Source: Pseudomonas viciae (GTDB lineage Bacteria > Pseudomonadota > Gammaproteobacteria > Pseudomonadales > Pseudomonadaceae). Taken from it: a stretch of 64,000 bases of DNA. The notes beneath the pieces are model-generated. The model searched no databases and was not told the origin of the DNA. It saw only the letters and a list, made by a program, of their open reading frames with translations. This document shows, piece after piece, positions 1 to 8,738 of this stretch. Both the position numbers and the translations under genes were made by a program. Position 1 is the first letter of the stretch. Every line of letters begins with the position of its first letter. The stretch lies in contig NZ_CP035088.1 in assembly GCF_004786035.1 (NCBI RefSeq), positions 646,001 through 710,000 of the forward strand, written 5' to 3'.

Positions 1-645
1 GGCCAGCTCTCGGGACAGGTGCACATTGCTCGTGCCGACGAAGCGCCCGGGGAAGTCGTGCTTGAGTACGCTCACGACTTCTTCCTGGACGCGGTAAGAA
101 AACCGACGACGGGTGCCGAAGTCGGCGACTTGCAATTCGGACAATTCGTCGGTGCTGGCGTTGGCGGTCAGCCAGTCGAACTTGCGATACAACTGCTCCC
201 GCGCCTGTTCCAGGACAATTTCACGGTAGCGATAGCGATTGCGCACCTCGCTGACAATCGCCAGCAACGGCACTTCGAACAGAATCACATGCAACCACGG
301 CCCGCGCAGGCGGATAAACAGCTCGCCGTTGTCGATGCCGGTGTGGACGTAGCGCAGGTTGAAGCGAAACAGTCCGAGGAAGCGCAGGAAGTCCGGCTTG
401 AGGAAGCTGATGCGCTCCAGGAAGCTCAACTGGTCGGCGCTCAGGTTCAGCTCGGCGAGGCGTTCGATCTGGAAGCGGATTTCCGCCAGATACGGGCGCA
501 GGTCTTCACTGTTGCGGCAGCGAAATTCCCATTCGACTTCGACGTTGGGGTAGTTGTGCAGCACCGCCTGCATCATCGTCAACTTGTAGAAGTCGGTGTC
601 GAGCAGGTTCTGCACGATGCGATCGGCAAACACACTCTCGCTCAT
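1..645 (-). CDS. pncB: nicotinate phosphoribosyltransferase, partial (C-terminus off the window)
   Basis: The first 215 codons of a gene that runs off the left edge. The product makes nicotinate mononucleotide from nicotinate and PRPP, the entry step of the Preiss-Handler NAD salvage route in the cytosol. The start is the ATG at 645-643, preceded on the minus strand by GGAGATTCCCGTT. The N-terminus ([20 protein letters not shown], then [20 protein letters not shown]) is the typical opening of the PncB family, and [12 protein letters not shown] is visible just before the cut. It lies downstream of and parallel to the LysR gene, 148 bases away, with no obvious shared role. Recognition is by family sequence; the C-terminal catalytic part cannot be inspected. 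Confidence 0.93.
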   Translation of the reverse strand, partial: MSESVFADRIVQNLLDTDFYKLTMMQAVLHNYPNVEVEWEFRCRNSEDLRPYLAEIRFQIERLAELNLSADQLSFLERISFLKPDFLRFLGLFRFNLRYVHTGIDNGELFIRLRGPWLHVILFEVPLLAIVSEVRNRYRYREIVLEQAREQLYRKFDWLTANASTDELSELQVADFGTRRRFSYRVQEEVVSVLKHDFPGRFVGTSNVHLSRELA

Positions 646-793
646 AACGGGAATCTCCAGACAGGCCGCTGCGCTGGGCAGCGGGGTGCAGCGGTTTGTG
701 GTGAAGGGGCTAGTGGCGCATAACCTTGGTGGGTATTGCCAGCGATTTTTCGTCACTCTTCTTCTGTGAGGGTGGTTTTACCTTCGGCAGCTC

Positions 794-1699
794 CTACGGC
801 GTGTCAGAGCTATCGATCTGTTCCAGCATCCACTCCACAAAAAGTCGTACCTTGGGCACCTCTGCCGAATGTTCCGGGTAGGCCAGGTAATAAGCATTGG
901 TGCTGGGCATCGCGTGTTGCCAGGGGATGATCAGTTTGCCGTCGGCCAGTTCTTCTTCCACCAGGAACTTCGGCAGCAGGGCGACACCGCAGCCGACCTG
1001 GGCGGCACGGATGCACATGTAGAAGGTCTCGAAGCGCGGCCCGTGGTAGCTGTGTTCGGTGTGGTAGCCCTGGCTGTCGAACCAGTCGTGCCAGGCCTGG
1101 GGGCGCGAGGCGTTTTGCAGCAGCACCAGGTCGGCCAGTTGGGTCGGGTCGGTGAAGGGCTGGTCCGGCAGGCTGCCCGGCGCGCAGACCGGCACCAGTT
1201 CTTCGCCGAACAGCTTCAGTGATTCGGTGCCGGCCCGCGAGCCTTGACCGAAGTAGAACGCCAAGTCGCTGCGCCCTTGCAGCAAGTCATCGGCCTCCTG
1301 CTCGCTGCACAGATCTAGATGAATCGTCGGATGCCGCAGGCGCCAGCCCTTCAGGCGTGGGACCAGCCAGCGGGCGCCGAAGGTCGGTGGCGTAGACACT
1401 CGCAGGACTTCGGTATCGCCGCCGTAGGAGCGCAGGTAGTGGGTGGACATTTCCACCTGCGTAAGGATCTTTCGCACCTCCCCCAAGTACAAATCCCCGG
1501 CCGGTGTCAGTTGCAAGCGTCGGCGCACGCGCCGGAACAACAGGTGCTGCAGCAATTCCTCCAGCTGCGCGACCTGTTTGCTGACGGCACTCTGGGTCAG
1601 GTTCAGCTCTTCGGCGGCGCGGGTGAAGCTCAGGTGACGGGTCACCGCTTCGAAGCACTGCAACGCCGTGATCGACGGCAAATAGCGTTTATTGAGCAT
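794..1699 (-). CDS. LysR-family transcriptional regulator, probably controlling amaB-amaA
   Basis: 301 residues, the normal LysR length. Residues about 20-50 form the winged helix-turn-helix (FTRAAEELNLTQSAVSKQVA), followed by the linker helix and a substrate-binding domain from about residue 95. The segment TFGARWLVPRLKGW places it in the GcvA-like branch. It is divergent from amaB with 178 bases between the start codons, the classic arrangement for a LysR regulator and its target, so the inferred job is induction of pipecolate/lysine catabolism by a pathway intermediate. The effector cannot be read from sequence. Confidence 0.9.
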   Translation of the reverse strand: MLNKRYLPSITALQCFEAVTRHLSFTRAAEELNLTQSAVSKQVAQLEELLQHLLFRRVRRRLQLTPAGDLYLGEVRKILTQVEMSTHYLRSYGGDTEVLRVSTPPTFGARWLVPRLKGWRLRHPTIHLDLCSEQEADDLLQGRSDLAFYFGQGSRAGTESLKLFGEELVPVCAPGSLPDQPFTDPTQLADLVLLQNASRPQAWHDWFDSQGYHTEHSYHGPRFETFYMCIRAAQVGCGVALLPKFLVEEELADGKLIIPWQHAMPSTNAYYLAYPEHSAEVPKVRLFVEWMLEQIDSSDTP

Positions 1700-1877
1700 G
1701 ATGAGGCCTTATTTCTTGTCGCTCTGCTTATCTAGAGGGAGGCAGCATGAATAAACGGAATGATATCTCGCTTAAAGGTCGTTTGTTGGCAAGACTCAGG
1801 CCAGCTACAACTACAGGTCTGATCAGCCGTGATCGTCCGGCTGCCCATTCTTTGTCTTTCGTTTGAGGAAACTCCCC

Positions 1878-3368
1878 ATGGTTGCTGCATTGCTTGATCG
1901 TCTCGGCGTCAGCCCGGCCCTTTACCAGAACGGCACACAAGCGGTGCATTCACCCATCGATGGCAGCCGCATTGGCGCCGTGAACTGGGAAGGTGCCGCT
2001 GAGGTCGAGCAACAAGTCAGCCGCGCCGAACATGCTTTCGATCTGTGGCGCCAGGTGCCGGCCCCGCGTCGTGGCGAGCTGGTGCGTCAGTTCGGCGACC
2101 TGCTGCGCGAGTACAAGGCCGATCTCGGCGAATTGGTGTCGTGGGAAGCCGGCAAGATCACCCAGGAAGGCCTGGGTGAAGTGCAGGAGATGATCGACAT
2201 CTGCGATTTCGCCGTCGGCCTGTCCCGCCAGCTGTACGGCCTGACCATTGCCTCCGAGCGCCCAGGCCACCACATGCGTGAATCCTGGCATCCCCTGGGC
2301 GTGGTCGGGGTGATCAGCGCCTTCAACTTCCCCGTCGCGGTCTGGGCCTGGAACACCACACTGGCCCTGGTCTGCGGCAATTCGGTGATCTGGAAACCGT
2401 CGGAAAAGACCCCGCTCACCGCCCTGGCGTGCCAGGCGCTGTTCGAGCGTGTGCTGAAAAACTTCAGCGATGCGCCGCCGTACCTGAGCCAAGTGATCAT
2501 CGGCGGCCGTGATGCCGGTGAAGCACTGGTGGACGATCCGCGCGTGGCGTTGATCAGCGCCACTGGCAGCACCCGCATGGGCCGTGAAGTGGCGCCGAAA
2601 GTCGCCGCGCGTTTCGCCCGCAGCATCCTCGAGCTGGGCGGCAACAACGCCATGATCCTGGCCCCGAGCGCCGACCTGGACATGGCCGTGCGCGCCATCC
2701 TGTTCAGTGCCGTCGGCACCGCCGGCCAACGTTGCACCACCCTGCGCCGGCTGATCGCCCATGAATCGGTGAAGGAAGAAATCGTCACCCGCCTCAAGGC
2801 CGCCTATTCGAAAGTGCGCATCGGCCATCCGTTGGAGGGCAACCTGGTCGGGCCACTGATCGACAAGCACAGCTTCGACAACATGCAGGACGCGCTGGAG
2901 CAGGCCTTGAGCGAAGGCGGGCGGGTGTTTGGTGGCAAGCGCCAGCTCGAAGACCAGTTCCCGAATGCTTACTACGTGTCCCCGGCCATCGTCGAGATGC
3001 CGGAGCAGAGCGACGTCGTGCGCAGCGAAACCTTCGCGCCGATCTTGTACGTGGTCGGCTACAAAACCTTCGCCGAGGCCCTGCAACTGAACAATTCTGT
3101 GCCCCAGGGCTTGTCGTCGTGCATCTTCACCACCGACGTGCGTGAGGCCGAGCAGTTCATGTCGGCGGTGGGCAGCGACTGCGGCATCGCCAACGTCAAC
3201 ATCGGCCCGAGCGGCGCGGAAATCGGCGGCGCATTCGGCGGCGAGAAAGAAACTGGCGGCGGTCGCGAATCCGGCTCCGACGCCTGGCGTGGCTACATGC
3301 GCCGCCAGACCAACACCGTGAACTACTCGCTGGAGCTGCCGTTGGCGCAGGGGATTACCTTTGATTAA
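1878..3368 (+). CDS. amaB: L-piperidine-6-carboxylate (alpha-aminoadipate semialdehyde) dehydrogenase
   Basis: NAD(P)-dependent aldehyde dehydrogenase of the ALDH7 (antiquitin-like) family. It oxidises piperideine-6-carboxylate/alpha-aminoadipate semialdehyde to alpha-aminoadipate in the D-lysine/pipecolate route. The catalytic Cys is C286 in GQRCTT and the general base is E252 in LELGGN; the cofactor motif SATGSTRMG lies between residues about 225 and 240. The ATG at 1878 is chosen over the in-frame TTG at 1863 because GAGGAAA sits directly upstream of it. The 496-residue length is normal for the family. The next gene, amaA, makes its substrate, which strongly supports this role over a generic aldehyde dehydrogenase. 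Confidence 0.93.
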   Translation: MVAALLDRLGVSPALYQNGTQAVHSPIDGSRIGAVNWEGAAEVEQQVSRAEHAFDLWRQVPAPRRGELVRQFGDLLREYKADLGELVSWEAGKITQEGLGEVQEMIDICDFAVGLSRQLYGLTIASERPGHHMRESWHPLGVVGVISAFNFPVAVWAWNTTLALVCGNSVIWKPSEKTPLTALACQALFERVLKNFSDAPPYLSQVIIGGRDAGEALVDDPRVALISATGSTRMGREVAPKVAARFARSILELGGNNAMILAPSADLDMAVRAILFSAVGTAGQRCTTLRRLIAHESVKEEIVTRLKAAYSKVRIGHPLEGNLVGPLIDKHSFDNMQDALEQALSEGGRVFGGKRQLEDQFPNAYYVSPAIVEMPEQSDVVRSETFAPILYVVGYKTFAEALQLNNSVPQGLSSCIFTTDVREAEQFMSAVGSDCGIANVNIGPSGAEIGGAFGGEKETGGGRESGSDAWRGYMRRQTNTVNYSLELPLAQGITFD

Positions 3369-3392
3369 GGCTTGAGCCAAGCGGTGACCCCA

Positions 3393-3482
3393 TGTGGGGG
3401 CGGGCTTGCTCGCGAAGGCGGACGGTCATTCAACATTAATGTCGACTGGTCCACCGCCTTCGTGAGCAAGCCCGCTCCCACA
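3393..3482. repeat. REP doublet (REPIN-like) between amaB and amaA
   Basis: Two inverted copies of the GGGCGGGCTTGCTCGCGAAGGCGG / CCGCCTTCGTGAGCAAGCCC palindrome separated by about 35 bases. It sits inside the presumed ama operon and would form a cruciform or mRNA hairpin. Confidence 0.85.
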
Positions 3483-3525
3483 AAGGGAATGTGTAGTGGT
3501 TGGGTTTCATTTCCGGAGTCTGGCA

Positions 3526-4809
3526 ATGCCGTTACGCGAAGAGTGTCTGTGGGAAAAGCTGACGCCGCAAAGGCCTGAAAATACCGCGCTGACGGGTGAA
3601 ATCACCGTTGACGTCTGTGTGATCGGTGCCGGTTTCACCGGGCTGTCGGCGGCGGTGCACTTGCTGGAACAAGGCAAGCGCGTGGCAGTGTTGGAGGCTC
3701 ATCGGGCCGGGCACGGTGGGTCGGGACGTAACGTCGGCCTGGTCAACGCCGGTATGTGGATCCCGCCGGACGACATCGAGGCTGGATTCGGCGAAGCGGT
3801 GGGCAGCCAGCTCAACCGCATGCTGGGCGCCGCGCCGGCCTTGGTGTTCAGCCTCGTCGACAAATACAACATCGATTGCCAACTTCGCCGCGAAGGCACC
3901 TTGCACATGGCCCATAACGCCCGGGGCGAGGCGGACCTGCGCAGTCGCGAAGAGCAATGGAAACGCCGTGGCGCTCCGGTGGAGTTGCTCACCGGAGCGG
4001 CCTGCGCCGAGGCTACTGGCACGTCGAAAATCGCTGCTGCGTTGCTGGATCGGCGCGCCGGTACGCTCAACCCGATGGCCTACACCAGCGGATTGGCCAA
4101 GGCTGCGAAGGATCTGGGTGGCCAGCTGTTCGACCATTCAGGCGTGACACGTCTGGAGCGCCAGGGCCAACGCTGGTCAGTGCAGACTGCCCAGGGTTCG
4201 GTACTGGCCGAGCAGGTGGTGATCGCCTCCAACGCTTACACCGAGGGCGATTGGACTGAGCTGCGGCGCAATTTCTTCCCCGGTTATTACTACCAGGTCG
4301 CCTCCGCTCCACTGACCGACGAGGCGGCCCGACGCATTCTGCCGGGTGGGCAAGGTTCGTGGGACACCCGCCAGGTGCTGAGCAGCATCCGCCGGGACAA
4401 GGACGGCCGCCTATTGCTGGGTAGCCTGGGCAATGGCAACCGCAAGCCGACCTGGTTCCTCAAGGCCTGGGCCGACCGGGTGCAACAGCACTATTTCCCC
4501 TACCTCAAGCCGGTGGAGTGGGAGTGCACCTGGACTGGTTGCATTGCCTTCACCCCCGATCACTTGATGCGCCTGTTCGAACCTGCCCCGGGCCTGGTGG
4601 CGGTGACGGGCTATAACGGTCGGGGTGTGACCACCGGTACGGTGGTGGGCAAGGCTTTCGCCGATTACCTGTGTCACGGTGACGCCAAGGCGTTGCCGAT
4701 CCCCTTCGCGCCCATGCAGCCACTGGCCGGGGTAGGGTTGCGCAGTTGCTTGTATGAGGCGGGCTTTTCGCTGTATCACGCGGGCCAGTGCCTGCGGATC
4801 GTTATTTGA
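3526..4809 (+). CDS. amaA: L-pipecolate oxidase, FAD-dependent
   Basis: 427-residue FAD-dependent oxidoreductase of the DAO fold. The dinucleotide motif GAGFTG is at residues 34-39, followed by the beta2 acidic residue E57, and a C-terminal FAD-binding segment GYNGRGVTTGT is present. It oxidises L-pipecolate to piperideine-6-carboxylate, the substrate of the adjacent amaB. The ATG at 3526 is preferred over an upstream in-frame start at 3496 because TTCCGGAGTCTGGCA gives a usable Shine-Dalgarno and because homologues start near MPLREECLW. It probably shares a transcript with amaB despite the REP doublet in the 157-base gap. Confidence 0.9.
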   Translation: MPLREECLWEKLTPQRPENTALTGEITVDVCVIGAGFTGLSAAVHLLEQGKRVAVLEAHRAGHGGSGRNVGLVNAGMWIPPDDIEAGFGEAVGSQLNRMLGAAPALVFSLVDKYNIDCQLRREGTLHMAHNARGEADLRSREEQWKRRGAPVELLTGAACAEATGTSKIAAALLDRRAGTLNPMAYTSGLAKAAKDLGGQLFDHSGVTRLERQGQRWSVQTAQGSVLAEQVVIASNAYTEGDWTELRRNFFPGYYYQVASAPLTDEAARRILPGGQGSWDTRQVLSSIRRDKDGRLLLGSLGNGNRKPTWFLKAWADRVQQHYFPYLKPVEWECTWTGCIAFTPDHLMRLFEPAPGLVAVTGYNGRGVTTGTVVGKAFADYLCHGDAKALPIPFAPMQPLAGVGLRSCLYEAGFSLYHAGQCLRIVI

Positions 4810-4886
4810 GTGTTGAAAAATGTTGCCGGAACCGACGTTTTCCGGCGCAGCGTCTAGCCTGTTATGGTGCGGGTTGTAGCAGTCAC

Positions 4887-4901
4887 GCACCGACAGTGTG
4901 C
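4887..4901. promoter_or_regulatory. NtrC-like dyad upstream of braC
   Basis: GCAC (4887-4890), 7 bases, GTGC (4898-4901): the spacing of NtrC enhancer half-sites. It lies about 200 bases before the -24/-12 promoter, a normal distance for an enhancer-binding protein. A match by eye only. Confidence 0.45.
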
Positions 4902-4929
4902 AGTTCGGTGACGCAGGTTGTTACACAGC

Positions 4930-5029
4930 GGTTGCACGTCGATTCGTACGATGGTTGCAATGATGGCTCATGGAGGGTTTCACCTATTTAAATAAAAGGT
5001 TGCACCTCGTGCGGTTTAGACGGTTGCAC
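4930..5029 (+). repeat. four phased direct repeats GGTTGCA(C/A)
   Basis: GGTTGCAC at 4930, GGTTGCAA at 4953, GGTTGCAC at 4998 and GGTTGCAC at 5022. The centre spacings are 23, 45 and 24 bases, close to multiples of two helical turns, so a bound protein would line up on one face. They end about 70 bases before the sigma-54 promoter and look like activator-binding iterons. Confidence 0.6.
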
Positions 5030-5101
5030 GCCCTGTGAAAAAGGGTCAGAAACAGTCGAAATAACAATAAAGCAGCGACTTTTTTCAGAATAAAAAACCG
5101 A

Positions 5102-5117
5102 TGGCACGGCCCTTGCT
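5102..5117 (+). promoter_or_regulatory. sigma-54 (RpoN) promoter for the liv/bra operon
   Basis: TGGCACGGCCCTTGCT: a full match to TGGCACG-N4-TTGCW, with exactly 10 bases between the -24 GG and -12 GC. The transcription start expected about 12 bases after the GC leaves a leader of about 50 bases to the braC start at 5180. Confidence 0.88.
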
Positions 5118-5179
5118 CTTAGCTTCTCAGTGAAATGAAGTCGCAGTGCCAACTAAAAAAAACCTTGGAGCACCACCTC

Positions 5180-6313
5180 ATGTCCCAGACGTTTTACAAG
5201 AAAGGCTTTCTGGCCCTCGCAGTGGCAACTGCGCTGGGTGTTTCTGCGTTTGCCCAGGCCGACATCAAGATCGGCGTAGCGGGTCCCATGACAGGCGCCA
5301 ACGCGGCATTTGGCGAGCAGTACATGAAGGGTGCACAGGCCGCGGCAGACGAGATCAATGGCAAGGGCGGCGTGAACGGCGAGAAGATCGTACTGGTCAA
5401 GGGCGATGACGCTTGCGAACCGAAGCAGGCTGTTACGGTAGCCAAGGACCTGACCAACCAGAAAGTGGCGGGCGTGGTCGGTCACTTCTGCTCCTCCTCC
5501 ACCATCCCGGCCTCCGAGATCTACGACGAAGCAGGCATCATCGCCATCACCCCGGGTTCTACCAACCCGGCTGTTACCGAGCGCGGCCTGAGCGCCATGT
5601 TCCGTATGTGCGGGCGTGACGACCAGCAAGGCATCGTCGCCGGCGACTACATTGTCGACGTGCTCAAGGGCAAGAAAGTCGTCGTGCTGCACGACAAGGA
5701 CACCTACGGCCAGGGCCTGGCGGATGCGACCAAAGCTCAACTGGCCAAGCGCGGCGTTACGCCAGTGCTGTACGAAGGCCTGACCCGTGGTGAAAAAGAC
5801 TTCAGCACCATTGTCACCAAGATCCGTGGCGCCGGTGCCGATGTTGTGTACTTCGGTGGCTTGCACCCGGAAGCCGGTCCCCTGGTTCGTCAACTGCGTG
5901 AGCAAGGCCTCAAGGACGTCAAGTTCATGTCCGACGACGGTATCGTGACTGACGAACTGGTCACCACCGCTGGCGGCCCGCAATTTGTCGACGGCGTGCT
6001 GATGACCTTCGGTGCCGACCCGCGCCTGCTGCCAGACAGCAAGGCTGTAGTGGACGCATTCCGTGCCCAGGGCACTGAGCCGGAAGGCTACACCTTGTAT
6101 GCCTACGCTTCGGTCCAGACCCTGGCAGCGGCCTTCAATGGCGCCAAGTCCAACAAGGGCGAAGCTGCGGCTGAGTGGCTGAAGAAAAACCCGGTTAAAA
6201 CCGTGATGGGCGAGAAGACCTGGGACGCCAAGGGCGACCTGAAAGTCTCCGACTACGTGGTTTACCAGTGGGACAAGGACGGCAAATACCACCAGTTGGA
6301 AAAACAGAAGTAA
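5180..6313 (+). CDS. braC: branched-chain amino acid ABC transporter substrate-binding protein
   Basis: Periplasmic binding protein of the LIV type I family, 377 residues. A signal peptide covers residues 1-26 (KKGFLALAVATALGVSAFAQA), followed by the typical mature start DIKIGVAGPMTGANAAFG. A Cys pair (DDACEPKQ and GHFCSSS) matches the conserved LIV disulfide. The ATG at 5180 is chosen over 5135 because it has CTTGGAG upstream and puts the signal peptide at the N-terminus. It heads a five-gene uptake operon. The sequence is closer to the P. putida-type BraC than to P. aeruginosa PAO1 BraC, so the exact substrate range (Leu/Ile/Val or broader) is inferred. Confidence 0.9.
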   Translation: MSQTFYKKGFLALAVATALGVSAFAQADIKIGVAGPMTGANAAFGEQYMKGAQAAADEINGKGGVNGEKIVLVKGDDACEPKQAVTVAKDLTNQKVAGVVGHFCSSSTIPASEIYDEAGIIAITPGSTNPAVTERGLSAMFRMCGRDDQQGIVAGDYIVDVLKGKKVVVLHDKDTYGQGLADATKAQLAKRGVTPVLYEGLTRGEKDFSTIVTKIRGAGADVVYFGGLHPEAGPLVRQLREQGLKDVKFMSDDGIVTDELVTTAGGPQFVDGVLMTFGADPRLLPDSKAVVDAFRAQGTEPEGYTLYAYASVQTLAAAFNGAKSNKGEAAAEWLKKNPVKTVMGEKTWDAKGDLKVSDYVVYQWDKDGKYHQLEKQK

Positions 6314-6340
6314 ACGCGATCGGCTAGATCCCCGATTCCG

Positions 6341-6430
6341 TGTGGGAGCGAGCTTGCTCGCGATGGCGGACTGACAGGCGACATCTTTGTTGAATGTCCG
6401 TCCGCTCTCGCTGGCAGGCCAGCCTCCACA
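6341..6430. repeat. REP doublet, second arm degenerate, between braC and livH
   Basis: The left arm TGTGGGAGCGAGCTTGCTCG is intact. The right arm CTCGCTGGCAGGCCAGCCTC is diverged. Its position in the 223-base gap after the binding-protein gene suggests a role in mRNA stability, giving more binding protein than permease. Confidence 0.7.
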
Positions 6431-6492
6431 AGGGATGTAGTGTTCTGACTGACATTGCTCCGACGTAAATCTGTATTTTCCTTAGAAGAACC

Positions 6493-6529
6493 GCACACTC
6501 AAGGGTGTGCAGGTTCTCACTGCGTGAGA
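6493..6529 (+). promoter_or_regulatory. two consecutive hairpins just upstream of livH
   Basis: GCACAC/GTGTGC (6493-6510) and TCTCAC/GTGAGA (6515-6529). The second ends 7 bases before the livH ATG and includes the only purine-rich stretch that could serve as ribosome binding site, so it may restrain livH translation. Confidence 0.4.
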
Positions 6530-6536
6530 TTGCGTT

Positions 6537-7451
6537 ATGGATGGTATTTTCCTGCAGCAACTGGTCAACGGCCTGACCCTCGGGTCGGTCTATGGCCTGA
6601 TCGCCATCGGCTACACAATGGTCTATGGCATCATCGGCATGATCAACTTCGCCCATGGCGAGGTTTACATGATCTCTGCGTACCTCGCGGCGATCAGTCT
6701 GGCTCTGCTGGCATACTTCGGTATTGAATCCTTCCCTCTACTGATGCTTGGCACACTGATCTTCACCATCGTCGTCACGGCGGTGTATGGCTGGGTCATC
6801 GAGCGTGTCGCCTACAAACCCCTGCGTAACTCCACCCGACTGGCACCGCTGATCAGCGCCATCGGTATTTCGCTGATCCTGCAAAACTATGCACAGATCG
6901 CCCAGGGCGCGAAGCAGCAAGGCGTTCCCACCTTGCTGACGGGTGCCTGGCGCGTCGAAGTCGGCACAGGCTTCGTGCAACTGACTTACACCAAGGTTTT
7001 CATTCTGGTAGCAGCGTTTGCCGGGATGGCCCTGCTGACCTACGTCATCAAGTACACCAAGCTCGGCCGCATGTGCCGCGCGACCCAGCAAGACCGCAAG
7101 ATGGCCTCGATCCTGGGGATCAACACCGACCGGGTGATTTCCTACGTCTTCATCATCGGTGCCGCGATGGCCGCACTGGCCGGCGTGCTGATTACCATGA
7201 ACTACGGCACGTTCGACTTCTATGCCGGTTTCATCATCGGGATCAAGGCATTTACCGCAGCGGTACTCGGCGGCATCGGCTCACTGCCTGGTGCGATGCT
7301 CGGCGGGATCATTCTTGGGATCTCCGAGTCGCTGTTCTCCGGCCTGGTCAATTCGGACTACAAAGACGTCTTCAGCTTCTCGCTGCTCGTTCTCGTTCTG
7401 GTCTTTCGGCCCCAAGGCCTGCTCGGCCGTCCTCTTGTGTCGAAGGTGTAA
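6537..7451 (+). CDS. livH: branched-chain amino acid ABC transporter permease LivH
   Basis: 304-residue inner-membrane permease of the BPD_transp_2 family with about eight hydrophobic helices. The N-terminal stretch LTLGSVYGLIAIGYTMVYGI and the loop HGEVYMI are family hallmarks. It pairs with LivM to form the translocation channel. The start at 6537 follows two hairpins and has a weak ribosome binding site. It ends 3 bases before livM. Confidence 0.93.
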   Translation: MDGIFLQQLVNGLTLGSVYGLIAIGYTMVYGIIGMINFAHGEVYMISAYLAAISLALLAYFGIESFPLLMLGTLIFTIVVTAVYGWVIERVAYKPLRNSTRLAPLISAIGISLILQNYAQIAQGAKQQGVPTLLTGAWRVEVGTGFVQLTYTKVFILVAAFAGMALLTYVIKYTKLGRMCRATQQDRKMASILGINTDRVISYVFIIGAAMAALAGVLITMNYGTFDFYAGFIIGIKAFTAAVLGGIGSLPGAMLGGIILGISESLFSGLVNSDYKDVFSFSLLVLVLVFRPQGLLGRPLVSKV

Positions 7452-7454
7452 GCG

Positions 7455-8738
7455 ATGTCATCAACCACTAAAAAAACCATTGATATCAAAAGAAGCCTGG
7501 TTGACGCGATTCTTGCCGGCCTTGTCGCCCTGATTGTGTTCGGCCCGATTGTCGGCGTGGTCCTGGACGGCTACGGCTTCAACCTGCAACCGACCCGTGT
7601 GGCGTGGATTGTCGCCATCGTCATGGCGGGCCGTTTTGCCCTGAGCCTGTTCCTGCAAAGCCCCAAGGGCCTGAAGATTCTTGACGGCTTCGAAAGCACG
7701 GGCTCCGGGGTTCATGTACTGCCGCCCGATTACAAAACCCGGTTGCGCTGGATCATCCCGCTGGTGATCGTCATTGCCGTGGTGTTTCCGTTTTTCTCCA
7801 ACTCGTATCTGCTGGGCGTGGTCATCCTTGGGCTGATCTACGTGCTGTTGGGCCTGGGCTTGAACATCGTGGTCGGCCTGGCTGGCCTGCTTGACCTCGG
7901 TTATGTGGCGTTCTATGCCATCGGCGCCTATGGGCTGGCACTGGGGTATCAATACCTGGGGCTGGGCTTCTGGACGGTGCTGCCCCTGGCGGCGATCACG
8001 GCGGGCCTGGCCGGTTGCATCCTTGGTTTCCCGGTGCTGCGCCTGCACGGAGACTACCTGGCGATCGTGACCCTGGGCTTCGGTGAAATCATTCGGCTGG
8101 TGCTCAATAACTGGTTGTCCCTGACTGGCGGCCCGAACGGCATGCCGGCGCCGTTGCCAACCTTTTTCGGTCTCGAATTCGGCAAAAGGGCGAAGGACGG
8201 TGGCGTACCTTTCCATGAGTTTTTCGGCATCGCCTACAACCCGGACGTGAAGTACTACTTCATCTACGCGGTGTTGTTCCTCGTCGTGCTGGCTGTGCTG
8301 TACATCAAGCATCGCCTGACCCGCATGCCGGTCGGTCGCGCCTGGGAAGCCTTGCGCGAAGATGAGATCGCCTGCCGCTCAATGGGCCTGAACCACGTCC
8401 TGGTCAAACTCTCGGCGTTCACCATCGGCGCCTCGACGGCTGGCCTGGCCGGGGTTTTCTTCGCCACCTACCAAGGCTTCGTCAACCCGACATCGTTCAC
8501 CTTCTTCGAGTCGGCCCTGATTCTCGCCATCGTAGTGCTGGGTGGTATGGGCTCGACCATCGGCGTGGTGATTGCGGCGTTTGTGCTGACCGTGGCCCCG
8601 GAACTGCTGCGCGGCTTCGCGGAATATCGGGTGCTGCTGTTTGGCATACTGATGGTGTTGATGATGATCTGGCGGCCTCGCGGCCTGATCCGCATCAGCC
8701 GCACGGGTGTGACGCCGCGTAAAGGAGTAGCGCCATGA
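7455..8738 (+). CDS. livM: branched-chain amino acid ABC transporter permease LivM
   Basis: 427-residue permease. The N-terminal extension of about 110 residues, with extra hydrophobic segments, is typical of proteobacterial LivM. The core has NIVVGLAGLLDLGYVAFYA and the EAA-like loop GRAWEALREDEIACRSMGLN, which contacts the ATPases. It partners LivH and overlaps livG by 4 bases (ATGA), indicating translational coupling. Confidence 0.93.
   Translation: MSSTTKKTIDIKRSLVDAILAGLVALIVFGPIVGVVLDGYGFNLQPTRVAWIVAIVMAGRFALSLFLQSPKGLKILDGFESTGSGVHVLPPDYKTRLRWIIPLVIVIAVVFPFFSNSYLLGVVILGLIYVLLGLGLNIVVGLAGLLDLGYVAFYAIGAYGLALGYQYLGLGFWTVLPLAAITAGLAGCILGFPVLRLHGDYLAIVTLGFGEIIRLVLNNWLSLTGGPNGMPAPLPTFFGLEFGKRAKDGGVPFHEFFGIAYNPDVKYYFIYAVLFLVVLAVLYIKHRLTRMPVGRAWEALREDEIACRSMGLNHVLVKLSAFTIGASTAGLAGVFFATYQGFVNPTSFTFFESALILAIVVLGGMGSTIGVVIAAFVLTVAPELLRGFAEYRVLLFGILMVLMMIWRPRGLIRISRTGVTPRKGVAP

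Larger units (their letters stand above)
4810..5101 (+). promoter_or_regulatory. upstream regulatory region of the liv/bra operon
   Basis: Gene-free region just upstream of a sigma-54 promoter. It holds an NtrC-like dyad (4887-4901) and four phased GGTTGCA(C/A) direct repeats. A hairpin GCCGGAA/TTCCGGC at 4825-4846 follows amaA but has no T-tract, so it is a poor terminator. Confidence 0.6.

Noticed and set aside
1783..1801. possible sigma-54 element upstream of amaB (TTGGCAAGACTCAGGC)
   Set aside because: GG and GC spacing is right, but the -12 part reads CAGGC rather than TTGC. Too weak beside the three good elements.
1950..3380. 476-codon open frame on the minus strand opposite amaB
   Set aside because: Shadow of a high-GC gene: low-complexity His/Ala/Gly-rich translation, no family likeness, while the plus strand encodes a full aldehyde dehydrogenase.
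4825..4846. hairpin after amaA as a terminator
   Set aside because: The 7-base stem is fine but no T-run follows.
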